Origin: Alcaligenes aquatilis
GTDB lineage: Bacteria > Pseudomonadota > Gammaproteobacteria > Burkholderiales > Burkholderiaceae_B
Reading direction: 5' to 3'
Length of the DNA: 64,000 nucleotides
Assembly: GCF_003076515.1 (NCBI RefSeq)
Contig: NZ_CP022390.1
Coordinates: forward strand, 2,294,001-2,358,000
Position numbers and translations under genes: made by a program. The notes under the pieces are model-generated. The model did no database searches. It had not been told where the DNA came from and was given only the letters and a program-made list of their open reading frames with translations. Positions within the stretch are counted from its first letter, which is position 1; each line of letters begins with the position of its first letter. This document shows, one piece after another, positions 27,127 to 37,462 of the stretch.

Positions 27127-27990
27127 TTATTTTTGGCGGAAAAGGCTGCGAGCCAGGATATTGATACCCAAGACCAGCAAGGTAATCAGCACCGCACCTG
27201 CCCAGGCCAGACGGTTCCAGTCCTCAAAGGGGCTGGCAGCATATTGGAAAATCACCACAGGCAAGTTGGCCAGCGGCGCGTTCATGTTCAGGGACATGAA
27301 CTGGTTGTTCAAGGCGGTGAACAACAAGGGAGCCGTTTCACCAGCAATACGAGCCACGGCCAGCAGAACACCCGTCACGATACCGGGCAAGGCTGCACGG
27401 TAGGAGATGGACATCACAATCTTCCACTTGGGGCAGCCCAAAGCGGCCGCTGCTTCACGCAGGCCATTGGGGACCAACATCAGCATATTGTCGGTAGAAC
27501 GCACGACCACCGGGATCACCAAAATGGCCAGAGCCAGCGCACCGGCCCAACCCGAATAGTGTCCCACCTGGGCCACATACACGGCGTAGATGAACAGACC
27601 AATAATGATGGACGGGGCCGACAGCAGCACGTCATTCAGAAAGCGGGTTGCTGGTGCCAGCCAGCCGCGCTGACCGTACTCGGCCAGATAGGTCCCGGCC
27701 AGAATGCCGATAGGCGTACCAATCAGGGTACCAACGCCCGCCATCATGACACTGCCAACGATGGCGTTCAACAAACCACCCTGGCCACCTGGAGGCGGTG
27801 TGCTTTCAAACAGCAAGGACCAGGCCATGGCACTACTGCCCTTTTCAATCAAGGTCCAGATGATCCAGAACAGCCAGAACAGGCCAAAGATCAAAGCAGC
27901 AAAAGACACCCCCAGCATCAGGCGGTTGAACACCTGCCTGCGTTTGTAGATCGGGTTGCTCAGACTAATTGCGGATTTTTTATCAAACAT
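27127..27990 (-). CDS. pstA: Phosphate ABC transporter permease PstA
   Basis: The 287-residue inner membrane permease has six hydrophobic segments and the PstA-typical stretch GGQGGLLNAIVGSVMMAGVGTLIGTPIG. The EAA-like loop is LREAAAALGCPKWKIV. It forms the channel with PstC and is powered by PstB. It follows pstC by 12 bp and precedes pstB by 33 bp, a single operon. Confidence 0.96.
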   Translation of the reverse strand: MFDKKSAISLSNPIYKRRQVFNRLMLGVSFAALIFGLFWLFWIIWTLIEKGSSAMAWSLLFESTPPPGGQGGLLNAIVGSVMMAGVGTLIGTPIGILAGTYLAEYGQRGWLAPATRFLNDVLLSAPSIIIGLFIYAVYVAQVGHYSGWAGALALAILVIPVVVRSTDNMLMLVPNGLREAAAALGCPKWKIVMSISYRAALPGIVTGVLLAVARIAGETAPLLFTALNNQFMSLNMNAPLANLPVVIFQYAASPFEDWNRLAWAGAVLITLLVLGINILARSLFRQK

Positions 27991-28002
27991 GGTAGGTGAT
28001 CC

Positions 28003-28941
28003 TTAGCGCGACGTGCCTTCGTTCTTGGCCAGACGCAACAAGAGCAACTTGGAGATCGCCAATACAACCGTGGTGATCAGGAACAGGATCAGACCCAGCT
28101 CCAGCAAGGCGGATTTCTGCATGCCACCGGCCTCGTTAAACTCGTTGGCCAAGGCCGACGCAATCGAGTTCGACGGCGAGAACAGCGAACTGGGCAAGTT
28201 AAAGGAGTTACCAATCACAAAAGTGACGGCCATGGTTTCACCCAAGGCACGCCCCAAACCCAGCATGATCCCGCCAATGACCCCGTTCTTGGTGAAAGGC
28301 AGAACCACACGCCACATCACTTCCCAGGTCGTGCTGCCCAAACCGTAGGCAGACTCTTTGAGCATGGGAGGGACCAGCTCGAACACGTCGCGCATCACGG
28401 CCGTAATGAAGGGGATCACCATGATGGACAGAATCAGACCGGCGGTAAACACACCAATCCCGAAGGGAGGGCCCGCAAAGATCTGGCCCAGCACGGGCAC
28501 CCCATCAAAAAAGGAGATCAGGCTGGGCTGCACATAGCGCTGGAACAGGGGCACGAAAACAAACAAGCCCCACATACCGTAAATAATGGAGGGAATCGCG
28601 GCCAGCATTTCAATGGCCGTACCCAGAGGGCGACGCAGCCAGGCAGGCGAGAGCTCCGTCAGGAACATGGCAATCCCGAAAGAGACCGGCACTGCAATAC
28701 AGAGCGCAATCAGCGAGGTGAGCAAGGTACCGGCAATGGGCACCAATGCGCCATATTCGTTATTGACCGGATCCCAGTTATTCGTCCAGAGAAAAGAGAA
28801 ACCGTATTCGGCAATGGATTCCCGGCTTCCATAGATCAGGGAAATAGAGATGGCAGCCAGCAATATGAACACGAGAAACGCAAACGAGCGCGTCATGTTC
28901 TTGAAAATGCCGTCCATAAAGGCGTTCTGATTTGATTTCAT
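28003..28941 (-). CDS. pstC: Phosphate ABC transporter permease PstC
   Basis: The 312-residue permease has six hydrophobic segments, with PstC signatures [19 protein letters not shown] and the EAA-like loop [17 protein letters not shown]. It follows pstS after a 220-bp gap that holds a hairpin, and leads directly into pstA. Confidence 0.96.
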   Translation of the reverse strand: MKSNQNAFMDGIFKNMTRSFAFLVFILLAAISISLIYGSRESIAEYGFSFLWTNNWDPVNNEYGALVPIAGTLLTSLIALCIAVPVSFGIAMFLTELSPAWLRRPLGTAIEMLAAIPSIIYGMWGLFVFVPLFQRYVQPSLISFFDGVPVLGQIFAGPPFGIGVFTAGLILSIMVIPFITAVMRDVFELVPPMLKESAYGLGSTTWEVMWRVVLPFTKNGVIGGIMLGLGRALGETMAVTFVIGNSFNLPSSLFSPSNSIASALANEFNEAGGMQKSALLELGLILFLITTVVLAISKLLLLRLAKNEGTSR

Positions 28942-29084
28942 GTAGACAGATGAAGGGTCAGGCCGGAATGGGACAAACGCACTGCAATCGATTTATGGAT
29001 TCTGTAACAGCCAAGGCACGTTCAGGTCCAGCAAAACGATCAGGGCACGCGCGGTGCGTCCAAGACAAAACCGTAATTTTTACA

Positions 29085-29118
29085 TAATAAAGACGGCACC
29101 ACCTAGTGGTGGGCCGTC
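29085..29118 (-). terminator. Hairpin between pstS and pstC, likely partial terminator
   Basis: On the minus strand a stem of GACGGC and GCCGTC arms with an inner CCACC/GGTGG helix is followed by TTTATTATG. It sits 45-75 bp after the pstS stop. A leaky stop here would give more PstS than membrane components, as expected for a periplasmic binding protein. Confidence 0.6.
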
Positions 29119-29161
29119 TCGCAAGATCAATTTACAACTGACCTGTATTTGAACACGAATC

Positions 29162-30205
29162 TTACTTCCAGACCGCAGCGCCGTCTTTGGACTTGATCTC
29201 AGCAGCCCAGACCGCTTTGATCTTGTCGGTCACGTCTTTAGGCAAAGCCACGTAATCGAGCTCTTCAGCAGATTTGGCACCGTTCTCGAAGGCCCAGTTA
29301 AAGAAGTTCAGCACTTCTTTACCGCTCTCAGGCTTGTCCTGCACCTTGTGCATCAAGATAAAGGTCGCTGCTGTGATAGGCCAGGATTGAGCACCAGGCT
29401 CTTCGGTCAAAATCACACCCATGCCAGGCGTACCCGCCCAGTCTGCGTTCGCAGCGGCGGCGGCAAAGCTTTCCTGACCTGGCTGGACGAACTGACCGTC
29501 CTTGTTCTTCAACTGAGTCCAGGACAGCTTGTTTTGCTTGGCGTAAGCGTACTCAACATAACCGATCGAGTTCTGCAGTTGACGGACGTAAGCGGCCACG
29601 CCTTCATTACCCTTGCCACCTTGACCAGTAGGCCACTTTACCGCCTTGCCTTCACCAACCTGGGATTTCCAGTCTGGAGACACTTTGGACAGGTAGTTGG
29701 TCCAACCAAAGGTGGTGCCCGAACCGTCGGAGCGGTGAACCACCACGATGTCCTTGTTAGGCAGGGTCAGCTCGGGGTTCAGCTCTTTGATCGCTGCGTC
29801 ATCCCACTTGGTGATCTTGGCCAGGTAGATATCGCCCAGTACTTTACCGGACAGTTTCAGTTGGCCAGGCTCAATGCCTTCCACGTTGATCACAGGCACC
29901 ACACCACCGATCACGGCGGGGAACTGCAACAGGTTTTCTTTTTCCAGCGTCTCGACCTTCATTGGATCGTCCGAAGCGCCGAAATCCACGGTCTTGGCAA
30001 TAATCTGCTGTTGACCACCACCCGAACCGATCGACTGGTAGTTAACACGGTTGTTCGTTTGTTTGGCGTATTCAGCCGCCCACTTGGCATAAATAGGGTA
30101 AGGGAACGACGCACCCGCACCGGTTACGTCTGCAGCTGTGGCAGTGGCCGCAAAAGCGCTGAACGCCAGAGCAATACTTACCTTGTTGAATACACGTTTT
30201 AACAT
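29162..30205 (-). CDS. pstS: Periplasmic phosphate-binding protein PstS
   Basis: PstS captures phosphate for the PstCAB importer. From ATG 30205 (MLKRVFNKV) it has 347 residues with a signal peptide ending at AATATAA; the frame extends 13 codons up without signal features. Phosphate-site motifs are GAGASFPYPIYAKWAAEY, IGSGGGQQQI, DFGASDDPM and HRSDGSGTTFGWTNYL. The promoter carries a Pho box, so PhoB control is expected. ppk ends 10 bp upstream of the box. Confidence 0.97.
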   Translation of the reverse strand: MLKRVFNKVSIALAFSAFAATATAADVTGAGASFPYPIYAKWAAEYAKQTNNRVNYQSIGSGGGQQQIIAKTVDFGASDDPMKVETLEKENLLQFPAVIGGVVPVINVEGIEPGQLKLSGKVLGDIYLAKITKWDDAAIKELNPELTLPNKDIVVVHRSDGSGTTFGWTNYLSKVSPDWKSQVGEGKAVKWPTGQGGKGNEGVAAYVRQLQNSIGYVEYAYAKQNKLSWTQLKNKDGQFVQPGQESFAAAAANADWAGTPGMGVILTEEPGAQSWPITAATFILMHKVQDKPESGKEVLNFFNWAFENGAKSAEELDYVALPKDVTDKIKAVWAAEIKSKDGAAVWK

Positions 30206-30259
30206 CGAGAAATCCTCTTGATGATAGTCAGATGACAGGCCCACCCTGTATGTGAAGAC

Positions 30260-30293
30260 ATAGTAAACAGGCTATGTGACATGTTCATGACAG
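30260..30293 (-). promoter_or_regulatory. Pho box and -10 of the pstSCAB promoter
   Basis: On the minus strand CTGTCAT-GAAC-ATGTCAC (30293-30276) matches the PhoB direct-repeat consensus (CTGTCAT, 4-bp spacer, CTGTCAC) in nearly every conserved position. TACTAT (30265-30260) follows after exactly 10 bp, the spacing of PhoB-activated promoters whose -35 is replaced by the box. Confidence 0.85.
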
Positions 30294-30302
30294 TCTTATT
30301 TT

Positions 30303-32375
30303 TCACACACCACCGAGGCGTTGCATCAAATGCTGATGCAAATTGAACGGTGCACCACGACTTCGGATGCGATTATACGTACCATCCGGACTGGCTTTCC
30401 AGGACAACTGGTTATCCCGCAAGGCATAGGTAAAGGCTTCGGCAATGACCCGCCTTTTCAGGCTGCGATCCAGGACCGGCACTCCCAACTCCACCCGACG
30501 AAAGAAGTTGCGATCCATCCAGTCTGCCGAGGAGATAAAAACCTCTTCCTGGCCACCATTGTAGAAATAGAAAACACGCGAGTGTTCCAGAAAGCGCCCG
30601 ATAATCGAACGAACCTGAATATTTTCCGATAGGCCCGGCACTCCAGCCCGCAAGGCGCAAGCACCACGCACAATCAGATCCACCCTGACCCCGGCCTGGC
30701 TGGCATCGTACAAGGCCTGAATAATCTTGGGCTCGAGCAAGGAGTTCATCTTGGCCATGATCCGGGCCTTTTGACCCGCTAAAGCACGCTCGGTCTCGGC
30801 CTGAATCCGATCCATCATGCTGTCATGCAAAGTAAAGGGTGATTGCAATAGTTGCTTTAACGGTCGCCAGGCTCCCAGGCCCGTCAACATGGAAAACACC
30901 TTATCCATGTCCTCGCATACTTCCTGATTAGCAGTCAGCAACCCGAAATCCGTATACAAGCGGGCCGTGCGTGGGTGATAGTTACCAGTGCCCAAATGTC
31001 CATAACGGCGAATGACACCGGCTTCACGGCGCAGGACCAACACCATTTTCGCGTGAGTCTTGTGGCCAACCACCCCATAACTGACATGAGCGCCCACCTC
31101 TTCCAGCTTGGCCGCCCAGTTGATATTGGTCTGCTCATCAAAACGGGCCATCAGCTCGACAACGACCGTCACTTCCTTGCCAGCCCGCGCTGCCGACAAA
31201 AGAATATTCATCAACTCCGAATCCTCACCGGTGCGATAAATGGTCTGTTTGATACCCACCACCGCTGGATCGGCCGCCGCTGCGCGCAAAAAGCTCAAGA
31301 CCGGTTGAAAAGACTGATAAGGGTGATGCAGCAATTGGTCCTTGCGTGCAATCGTGTCAAAAAACTGAGCAGGTGATTCAAAGGACGAATCAAAAGGGGC
31401 AGGAATGGGGGCTCGGTAATCCGCAAACAGCAAGTCAGGGCGATCGGGAACATTGCACAACTGCATCAAACGCGACAAATTCACTGGGCCACTCACCCGA
31501 TAGGTGTCGGGTGCCTCCAGCGAAAACTCACTTTGCAAAAAGCGTTCCAGACGCTCGGGCATGGAATGGTCGATTTCCAGACGGACAGCGGCACCAAAAT
31601 TACGTTGAGACAACTCGCCTTGCAAGGCGGCACGCAAATTAGTGACCTCTTCCTCGTCCACAAACAAATCGCTGTTGCGGGTAACACGCCACTGGTAGCA
31701 CCCCTTCACATCCATACCAGGGAACAACTCCTGCACGAAAACACTGATCAATGAGGTCAGTAGCATGTAACCCTGGGGAATGCCGGCAATATCGTCAGGT
31801 ACCCGGATCACACGCGGCAAGGCACGCGGTGCCTGCACAATAGCAATCGTGCCGGTACGACCAAAAGCGTCCTCGCCACTGAGTTCAACAATGTAATTCA
31901 GGCTTTTGTTGTAGACACGAGGAAAAGGATGGGCCGGGTCCAGGCCAATGGGCGTGAGCAAAGGCATGACATCACGCATAAAGGTTTGGTACGCCCACTC
32001 CCGTTGAGCCTGCGTCCAGTGCGCCGTCAACAACAGCCCGATCCCTTCATCCATCAACTTGGGCAATACATCGGCCATCAAGAGCTCGTTCTGTCTATCG
32101 ATCAACTGATGTGTCGCAGCCTGAACTTTGTCAAAAGCCTGTTGAGGCAAAAACCCATCATCTCCCACCTGATGAGGATTTTGCAAAATCTGTTCTTTCA
32201 GGCTGGAAATACGAATTTCAAAAAACTCGTCCAGATTGGAGCTAACAATACAGATATAGCGCAAACGTTCCAGCAAAGGCGTAGTGGAATTTTCGGCCAT
32301 GGCCAGCACTCGCTCATTGAATTTGAGCAAGGACAACTCACGGTTTAGCAAGGTCGAATCGGGAGAAGGCAGCAT
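30303..32375 (-). CDS. ppk: Polyphosphate kinase 1
   Basis: Ppk1 reversibly polymerises the gamma phosphate of ATP into inorganic polyphosphate. The 690-residue protein has the full set of domains: N-terminal LNRELSLLKFNERVL, the phosphorylated-His region YGHLGTGNYHPRTARLYTDFG, and the second conserved His segment HSRVFYFYNGGQEEVFISSADWMDRN. It is transcribed towards pstS and away from ppx. A degenerate Pho-box-like sequence lies 46 bp upstream of its start. Confidence 0.97.
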   Translation of the reverse strand: MLPSPDSTLLNRELSLLKFNERVLAMAENSTTPLLERLRYICIVSSNLDEFFEIRISSLKEQILQNPHQVGDDGFLPQQAFDKVQAATHQLIDRQNELLMADVLPKLMDEGIGLLLTAHWTQAQREWAYQTFMRDVMPLLTPIGLDPAHPFPRVYNKSLNYIVELSGEDAFGRTGTIAIVQAPRALPRVIRVPDDIAGIPQGYMLLTSLISVFVQELFPGMDVKGCYQWRVTRNSDLFVDEEEVTNLRAALQGELSQRNFGAAVRLEIDHSMPERLERFLQSEFSLEAPDTYRVSGPVNLSRLMQLCNVPDRPDLLFADYRAPIPAPFDSSFESPAQFFDTIARKDQLLHHPYQSFQPVLSFLRAAAADPAVVGIKQTIYRTGEDSELMNILLSAARAGKEVTVVVELMARFDEQTNINWAAKLEEVGAHVSYGVVGHKTHAKMVLVLRREAGVIRRYGHLGTGNYHPRTARLYTDFGLLTANQEVCEDMDKVFSMLTGLGAWRPLKQLLQSPFTLHDSMMDRIQAETERALAGQKARIMAKMNSLLEPKIIQALYDASQAGVRVDLIVRGACALRAGVPGLSENIQVRSIIGRFLEHSRVFYFYNGGQEEVFISSADWMDRNFFRRVELGVPVLDRSLKRRVIAEAFTYALRDNQLSWKASPDGTYNRIRSRGAPFNLHQHLMQRLGGV

Positions 32376-32614
32376 GGTGAGATCGTTAAAAAGCCAAAAA
32401 AGAAGGATCGTGAGACTTTTACTACATGAATATTACAGTGCGATGACCTGGACGCATGGCTACCCCCCTCACAAGCAGACAGAGCACTTGCACACATCAC
32501 ACCATCGCTGTGGCGAGGTTTTTGATCTAACTTTTCTTAATTTTGCGGTTTATGAAACAAAACCCATGATTAATGTCCTTATAATCGCACAGTAATCATC
32601 CCGAGCAATGCCTC

Positions 32615-34105
32615 ATGGAACAACTTCTTGCCGCTGTGGACCTGGGCTCCAACAGCTTTCGTTTATCCATTGGACGAGTCGTTCAGCACAACGGTCATGC
32701 CCAGATCTACACCATTGACCGCCTTAATGAATCTGTCCGACTTGCCGCCGGCATGGGCCCGGACAAGTACATCAGTCCCGACGCCATTGAACGCGCTGTC
32801 GTCATCCTGAAACGCTTTAACGAACGTCTGGCCGGTTTTCACCCCAATCGCGTTCGTGCCGTGGCCACCAACACCTTTCGAGTGGCACGCAATTTAAGCG
32901 AGGTTTTGCCGGCTGCCGAGGCAGCCTTTGGCTTTCCCATCGAGGTCATCTCCGGCCACGAGGAAGCCCGTCTGATTTTCTCCGGCATCAGCAACGAACT
33001 GCCCCCCTCCCCCAACCGCCGCTTGATGATTGATATTGGTGGCGGTTCGACTGAAGTGATTATTGGCAAGGGCTTAAAACCCTTGCTGCTGTCCTCTTTG
33101 TACATGGGCTGTGTCAGCTATACCGACAAATTCTTTGCCGATGGCGTAATTACCGAAGAGCGCATGAACAATGCAATTCTGACCGCCCGTCGCGAGCTGG
33201 AGGGCATTACGCGCCAGTACCGCAAGACAGGCTGGCAAGAAGCCTATGGCTCCTCCGGTACCGCCAAGGGTCTGGTTGCTATCTTGCAAGAGAATGGCAT
33301 GTCCAAAAAGGGCATTACCCTGGAAGGCATGGAGCTTTTGCGCAAACGCCTGGTACACGATGGCAAGGTAGACATGCGCAACCTGAGCGGTATCAAGCCT
33401 CATCGCGCGCCGGTGCTGGCAGCCGGTCTGGCCATTATGATGGCCGCCTTCCAGGAGCTGAAAATTCGCCAGATGTTGCCCGGTGAAGGCGCTTTGCGAG
33501 TAGGGGTGCTCTACGACATGCTGGGTCGAGAGTCCGAGCACGATCAGCGCGACCAGACGGTGCAGCAAATGATGAAACGCTATCAGGTCGATACGCGCCA
33601 GTCGCATCGTGTGCACGACGCTGCCATGCAGTTCTTCGGACAACTGAAGCTGCCCGATACGCCAGAGGTACAGGAGTTGCAACGTCAACTGGGTTGGGCC
33701 GCTGATCTGCACGAAGTAGGCCTGAGCATTGCCCATGCGGATTACCACAAGCACACCGCTTATGTGCTGGAACATGCCGATATGCCCGGCTTTTCCAATG
33801 ACGATCAGATGTTGCTCAGCTTCCTTAGCCTGGGTCATCAAGGCAAGCTGGGCAAGCTCAAACGCTTTGAAAGCAATAACACCTGGTGGCTGACATTATT
33901 GAGCCTGCGCTTGGCGGTCATGTTGATGCGCCGCCGTGAAGACAGAGAAACCTTACCGCTAAGCCTGCGGACTCGTGGAAAAACCGTCCAGATTCAGCTG
34001 GACCATGAGTGGATGGCCAGCCATCCCCTGACCCAGGCCTCTTTGCTGGCCGAAGTACAGGCCTGGCAAAGTGATATCAATGATCTGAGCCTGGAGCTGG
34101 TCTGA
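32615..34105 (+). CDS. ppx: Exopolyphosphatase (Ppx/GppA family)
   Basis: Ppx releases phosphate from polyphosphate ends; the relative GppA hydrolyses pppGpp. The 496-residue protein shows the ASKHA-fold ATP-binding motifs AAVDLGSNSFRLSIGR at the start and MIDIGGGSTEVIIGKG near residue 137, and an HD-like C-terminal region (DLHEVGLSIAHADYHKHTAYVLEH). Divergence from ppk, 239 bp away, favours Ppx. TATAAT at 32580-32585 is a candidate -10 about 30 bp before the ATG, without a clear -35. Confidence 0.93.
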   Translation: MEQLLAAVDLGSNSFRLSIGRVVQHNGHAQIYTIDRLNESVRLAAGMGPDKYISPDAIERAVVILKRFNERLAGFHPNRVRAVATNTFRVARNLSEVLPAAEAAFGFPIEVISGHEEARLIFSGISNELPPSPNRRLMIDIGGGSTEVIIGKGLKPLLLSSLYMGCVSYTDKFFADGVITEERMNNAILTARRELEGITRQYRKTGWQEAYGSSGTAKGLVAILQENGMSKKGITLEGMELLRKRLVHDGKVDMRNLSGIKPHRAPVLAAGLAIMMAAFQELKIRQMLPGEGALRVGVLYDMLGRESEHDQRDQTVQQMMKRYQVDTRQSHRVHDAAMQFFGQLKLPDTPEVQELQRQLGWAADLHEVGLSIAHADYHKHTAYVLEHADMPGFSNDDQMLLSFLSLGHQGKLGKLKRFESNNTWWLTLLSLRLAVMLMRRREDRETLPLSLRTRGKTVQIQLDHEWMASHPLTQASLLAEVQAWQSDINDLSLELV

Positions 34106-34265
34106 ACAGGACGCGCTAAGAGTGTAGAGGCTGGGTGGGCTGTCGAACAACAATACACCCGGCCTGTAGCTGCTCTGGCCCAGGCTGACAGACGCTCGGA
34201 CGGGCGTGTGACTCACACTGACTGGCCAAGCAATAAATGGGCTGAGCGATACCCAGCAAAGCCAC

Positions 34266-34290
34266 AAGCCAAGCCAAGCCAAACCAAGCA
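34266..34290. repeat. Degenerate pentanucleotide repeat (AAGCC)
   Basis: Three perfect AAGCC units and two altered ones (AAACC, AAGCA) lie in the 300-bp gap between convergent ppx and olsB, just before their shared terminator. The rest of 34106-34404 shows no gene. Confidence 0.75.
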
Positions 34291-34304
34291 GATCATCAAA
34301 ACCT

Positions 34305-34355
34305 AAAAAACCCCCGAAAGTTGGATTGCTATCCAACTTTCGGGGGTTCTTTTTA
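34305..34355. terminator. Strong bidirectional terminator between ppx and olsB
   Basis: A 20-bp perfect stem (CCCCCGAAAGTTGGAT plus flanking A/T) with loop TGCT, an A-run on the left and a T-rich run on the right, serves both convergent genes. Confidence 0.93.
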
Positions 34356-34405
34356 TTCACAGGCCCTATTCAGGCCCGACTTGATCCGGCCTGAGCAGTA
34401 CGCAA

Positions 34406-35188
34406 TCAGACCAGGCCAAAGTGGCGTTTATAGCGTTCGTCCATGGCCTCCAGATCCAGCAAGACAGGAAAGTCTGCCGTATTGAAATCCGGATCCCAGG
34501 CTGGCGCTCCACAAATCGTGGCACCCAGCTTCAGGTAGCCTTTGATCAGCGGCGGGATACGCGCTGGCAAATCGCTGTTCAGTCGTTCAACCGGATAGCG
34601 ATTCAAAGGCTGCACATGCGGGATATGCTTGTTGTCCTGCATGGACTTTTGGGCCACACGCCAGACCTCGGCGGCTGTGACCCCATCATCGCGCAGGCTG
34701 ACGCTGGCGCAACCCAGAAGGTAGCGATAACCACCGACACGCGTCAGAGCAGCAATACCGCCCCACAGCATCATGATGGCTGAACCAGTACGATAGTCGG
34801 GATGGATGCAGGAACGCCCCACTTCGACCATGCTGGGACGCAGCACATCCAGGGCACTGATATCAAACTCAGATTCCGAATAATAACCACCCGCTTTACT
34901 TGCGTTTTCAGGGGTCAGCAAGCGGTAGGTCCCTACAACCCGGTTCTCCCCGGGCTCGGTAACCATGAAATGCTCGCACCAGGGGTCAAAGCGGTCTATA
35001 TCCAGACCATTATGCTGGTCTGGAAAGACGGCGTTCATTTCCTGGGTGAAAACCTGAAAACGCAAGCGCTGAAGGCATTCGAGTTCTGCCTGGGTACGAG
35101 CCAGACGCAAGGCCAAGCCTCCAACAGTATGCCCTGCCCAAGTATTTCCCCAATCCACTTCAGTACGTTCGCGCTCAAGATTTAGCAT
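34406..35188 (-). CDS. olsB: GNAT-family acyltransferase, OlsB-like (ornithine lipid synthesis)
   Basis: OlsB adds a 3-hydroxy fatty acid from ACP to ornithine, the first step of ornithine lipid synthesis. From ATG 35188 the protein has 260 residues; GGAG lies 8 nt upstream, while an ATG six codons earlier lacks one. The family (COG3176) is recognised by RLRFQVFTQEMNAVFP, DPWCEHFMV, VVGTYRLLTPENA, VEVGRSCIHPDYR and GCASVSL. No olsA is adjacent. It follows glmM by 68 bp. Ornithine lipids replace phospholipids under phosphate limitation, fitting the pst/ppk/ppx neighbourhood. Confidence 0.78.
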   Translation of the reverse strand: MLNLERERTEVDWGNTWAGHTVGGLALRLARTQAELECLQRLRFQVFTQEMNAVFPDQHNGLDIDRFDPWCEHFMVTEPGENRVVGTYRLLTPENASKAGGYYSESEFDISALDVLRPSMVEVGRSCIHPDYRTGSAIMMLWGGIAALTRVGGYRYLLGCASVSLRDDGVTAAEVWRVAQKSMQDNKHIPHVQPLNRYPVERLNSDLPARIPPLIKGYLKLGATICGAPAWDPDFNTADFPVLLDLEAMDERYKRHFGLV

Positions 35189-35256
35189 CGTGATGACTCC
35201 AAACACTTTTATGCATCATGCACAAACAATGTTTCAGGTATTTGATAGCCACATTA

Positions 35257-36600
35257 CTATTTCATTAAATCCACTGCAAGCAAGGTATCAATACCGGCTT
35301 GAGCCAGATCGGCTTGCTCGGCCTCTACCATCAAGCGCAGCTTGGGTTCAGTCCCCGATGCGCGAATAAGCACCCGGCCACGGTCACCCAACATTTTCTC
35401 CACGTCACGGGTTGCCTGTTGCAAACCTGCATGGTTTTTCCAGTCCTGGCCCGGCTGCAACGGCACGTTGACCATAATTTGTGGGTACATCTTCAAGCCT
35501 TCCGTCAGTTCTGGCAGGCTTTTACCGCTATGGCACAGGGCAGTCAGCACTTGCAGGGCGGCAATAATGCCGTCGCCTGTCGTGTGCCAATCCAGGCACA
35601 GCAGGTGACCCGAGCTTTCACCACCAAAGACCCAGCCTTTTTGCTGCATCAATTCCAGCACGTAGCGATCACCCACTTTGGCACGCGCAAATTCCACGCC
35701 CAATTCCTGCATTTTCTTCTCAAAGCCCAGGTTGGTCATCAAGGTGCCAACCACGCCTTTGACAGGCTGAGACTGCAGATGATCCGCAACAATTAGATAC
35801 AATAGTTCGTCACCATTGTAGATGCGTCCCTGGGCATCAACCATTTGCAGGCGGTCCGCATCCCCATCCAGAGCGATACCCAAATCGGCACTGTGCTTGC
35901 GCACTTCCTCAGCCAACTTCTCCGGATAGGTCGCACCCACTTCCTGATTGATGTTGAAACCATCAGGCTGCACACCCACGGCAATGACCTCTGCACCCAG
36001 CTCACGGAACACATGTGGGGCAATATTGTAGGCAGCGCCATGAGCCGCATCCACCACGATCTTGAGCCCATTCAGGTTCAGGTCGTTCGGGAAGGCACTC
36101 TTGCAAAACTCAATGTAACGACCAGCCGAGTCGGCCAGGCGACGGGCACGGCCCAGGGACTCGGACTTCACCCAATGCATGGGCTGGTCAATGGCCTGCT
36201 CAATTTTCAGCTCAATCTCGTCAGGCAGCTTGGTGCCCTGTGCGGAGAAAAACTTGATACCGTTGTCGTAATACGGGTTGTGCGAGGCAGAGATCACGAT
36301 ACCGGCCGTCAGGCGCAAGGTGCGCGTCAGATATGCCACAGCAGGCGTAGGCACAGGGCCAGCCAGCAACACGTCAATCCCCGCAGCCGACAAGCCGGCT
36401 TCCAGCGCCGATTCCAGCATATAGCCGGAAATACGGGTGTCCTTGCCAATCACTACGGTAGGACGGCCCGTTCCTTCATATTGGGCAGCCAGAACTTGAC
36501 CGGCAGCGTACCCTAAGCGCAGGGCGAACTCGGGGTTAATGGTCGGGCCACCTACTTCACCACGGACACCATCGGTGCCGAAATATTTACGATCGCTCAT
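35257..36600 (-). CDS. glmM: Phosphoglucosamine mutase
   Basis: GlmM interconverts glucosamine-6-phosphate and glucosamine-1-phosphate on the way to UDP-GlcNAc for peptidoglycan and LPS. The 447-residue protein has FGTDGVRG near the N-terminus, the phosphorylated Ser in SASHNP (about S106), the metal loop ALDGDADR and the sugar loop GGESSGH. The C-terminal phosphate loop is [10 protein letters not shown]. The start overlaps the folP stop by 4 bp (ATGA). Confidence 0.97.
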   Translation of the reverse strand: MSDRKYFGTDGVRGEVGGPTINPEFALRLGYAAGQVLAAQYEGTGRPTVVIGKDTRISGYMLESALEAGLSAAGIDVLLAGPVPTPAVAYLTRTLRLTAGIVISASHNPYYDNGIKFFSAQGTKLPDEIELKIEQAIDQPMHWVKSESLGRARRLADSAGRYIEFCKSAFPNDLNLNGLKIVVDAAHGAAYNIAPHVFRELGAEVIAVGVQPDGFNINQEVGATYPEKLAEEVRKHSADLGIALDGDADRLQMVDAQGRIYNGDELLYLIVADHLQSQPVKGVVGTLMTNLGFEKKMQELGVEFARAKVGDRYVLELMQQKGWVFGGESSGHLLCLDWHTTGDGIIAALQVLTALCHSGKSLPELTEGLKMYPQIMVNVPLQPGQDWKNHAGLQQATRDVEKMLGDRGRVLIRASGTEPKLRLMVEAEQADLAQAGIDTLLAVDLMK

Positions 36601-37439
36601 TCAGAGACTCCACATTCAACCGCGTTCCACACATCCAGCGCTTCGCGCGTGGCGGCGACATCATGGACGCGCACAATTTTTGCTCCCCGTGCCACACAGG
36701 CAAGGGCTGCCGATAGACTGCCAATCAAACGCTCACTGGCGGGTTTTCCCGTGACATGGCCAATCATGGATTTACGCGACAAACCAATAAGCCAGGGGTA
36801 ACCGGGCACTGCCGCCTGCTGCAAATCCCGTAGTAACTGATAGTTATGTGCCGCTGTTTTACCGAAGCCAAAACCGGGATCCAGCATGATACGCTCGGAT
36901 TGAATGCCTGCGCTGACTATGGCCTCACATCGTTGTTGCAAAAAATGACGTACATCAACGACCACGTTGTCATAGTGAACCTGTTCTTGCATGGTTTTGG
37001 GCTCGCCTTGCATATGCATGATACACAGGCCGCAATCGGAGTCCTTGACCGCTTCTATGGCGCCGGGCATGCGCAAAGCATAAATGTCATTGATCATGTC
37101 CGCGCCGGCCGCCAGGCTGGCACGCATGACGTCGGGCTTGAATGTATCCACCGACAAGGCCACACCACTGTCGCGCAAGCCTTCAATCAGAGGGATAACG
37201 CGCTCGAGCTCTTGTTCCAGGGAAACGGGTTCGGCACCAGGGCGAGTCGATTCGCCACCAATGTCCAGAATGTCTGCGCCCTCGGCGATTAACTGACGGG
37301 CGTGGTCCAGCGCCCGAGGCAAGTCATTATGAGCATTGCCGTCATAAAAGGAGTCTGGGGTGACATTCACAATCCCCATAACCAAAGGGCGCTCCAGCCC
37401 AAACTGGAAGCGCCCACAAGACCACTCAGGGTAATTCAT
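36597..37439 (-). CDS. folP: Dihydropteroate synthase
   Basis: FolP joins p-aminobenzoate to the pterin diphosphate in folate synthesis and is the target of sulfonamides. The 280-residue protein has the family motifs [45 protein letters not shown] and GLSRKSMIG. It is between ftsH (23 bp upstream) and glmM (4-bp overlap), the classical ftsH-folP-glmM order. Confidence 0.97.
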   Translation of the reverse strand: MNYPEWSCGRFQFGLERPLVMGIVNVTPDSFYDGNAHNDLPRALDHARQLIAEGADILDIGGESTRPGAEPVSLEQELERVIPLIEGLRDSGVALSVDTFKPDVMRASLAAGADMINDIYALRMPGAIEAVKDSDCGLCIMHMQGEPKTMQEQVHYDNVVVDVRHFLQQRCEAIVSAGIQSERIMLDPGFGFGKTAAHNYQLLRDLQQAAVPGYPWLIGLSRKSMIGHVTGKPASERLIGSLSAALACVARGAKIVRVHDVAATREALDVWNAVECGVSE

Positions 37440-37462
37440 GAAATAGGCTTGGCCTACGTAAG

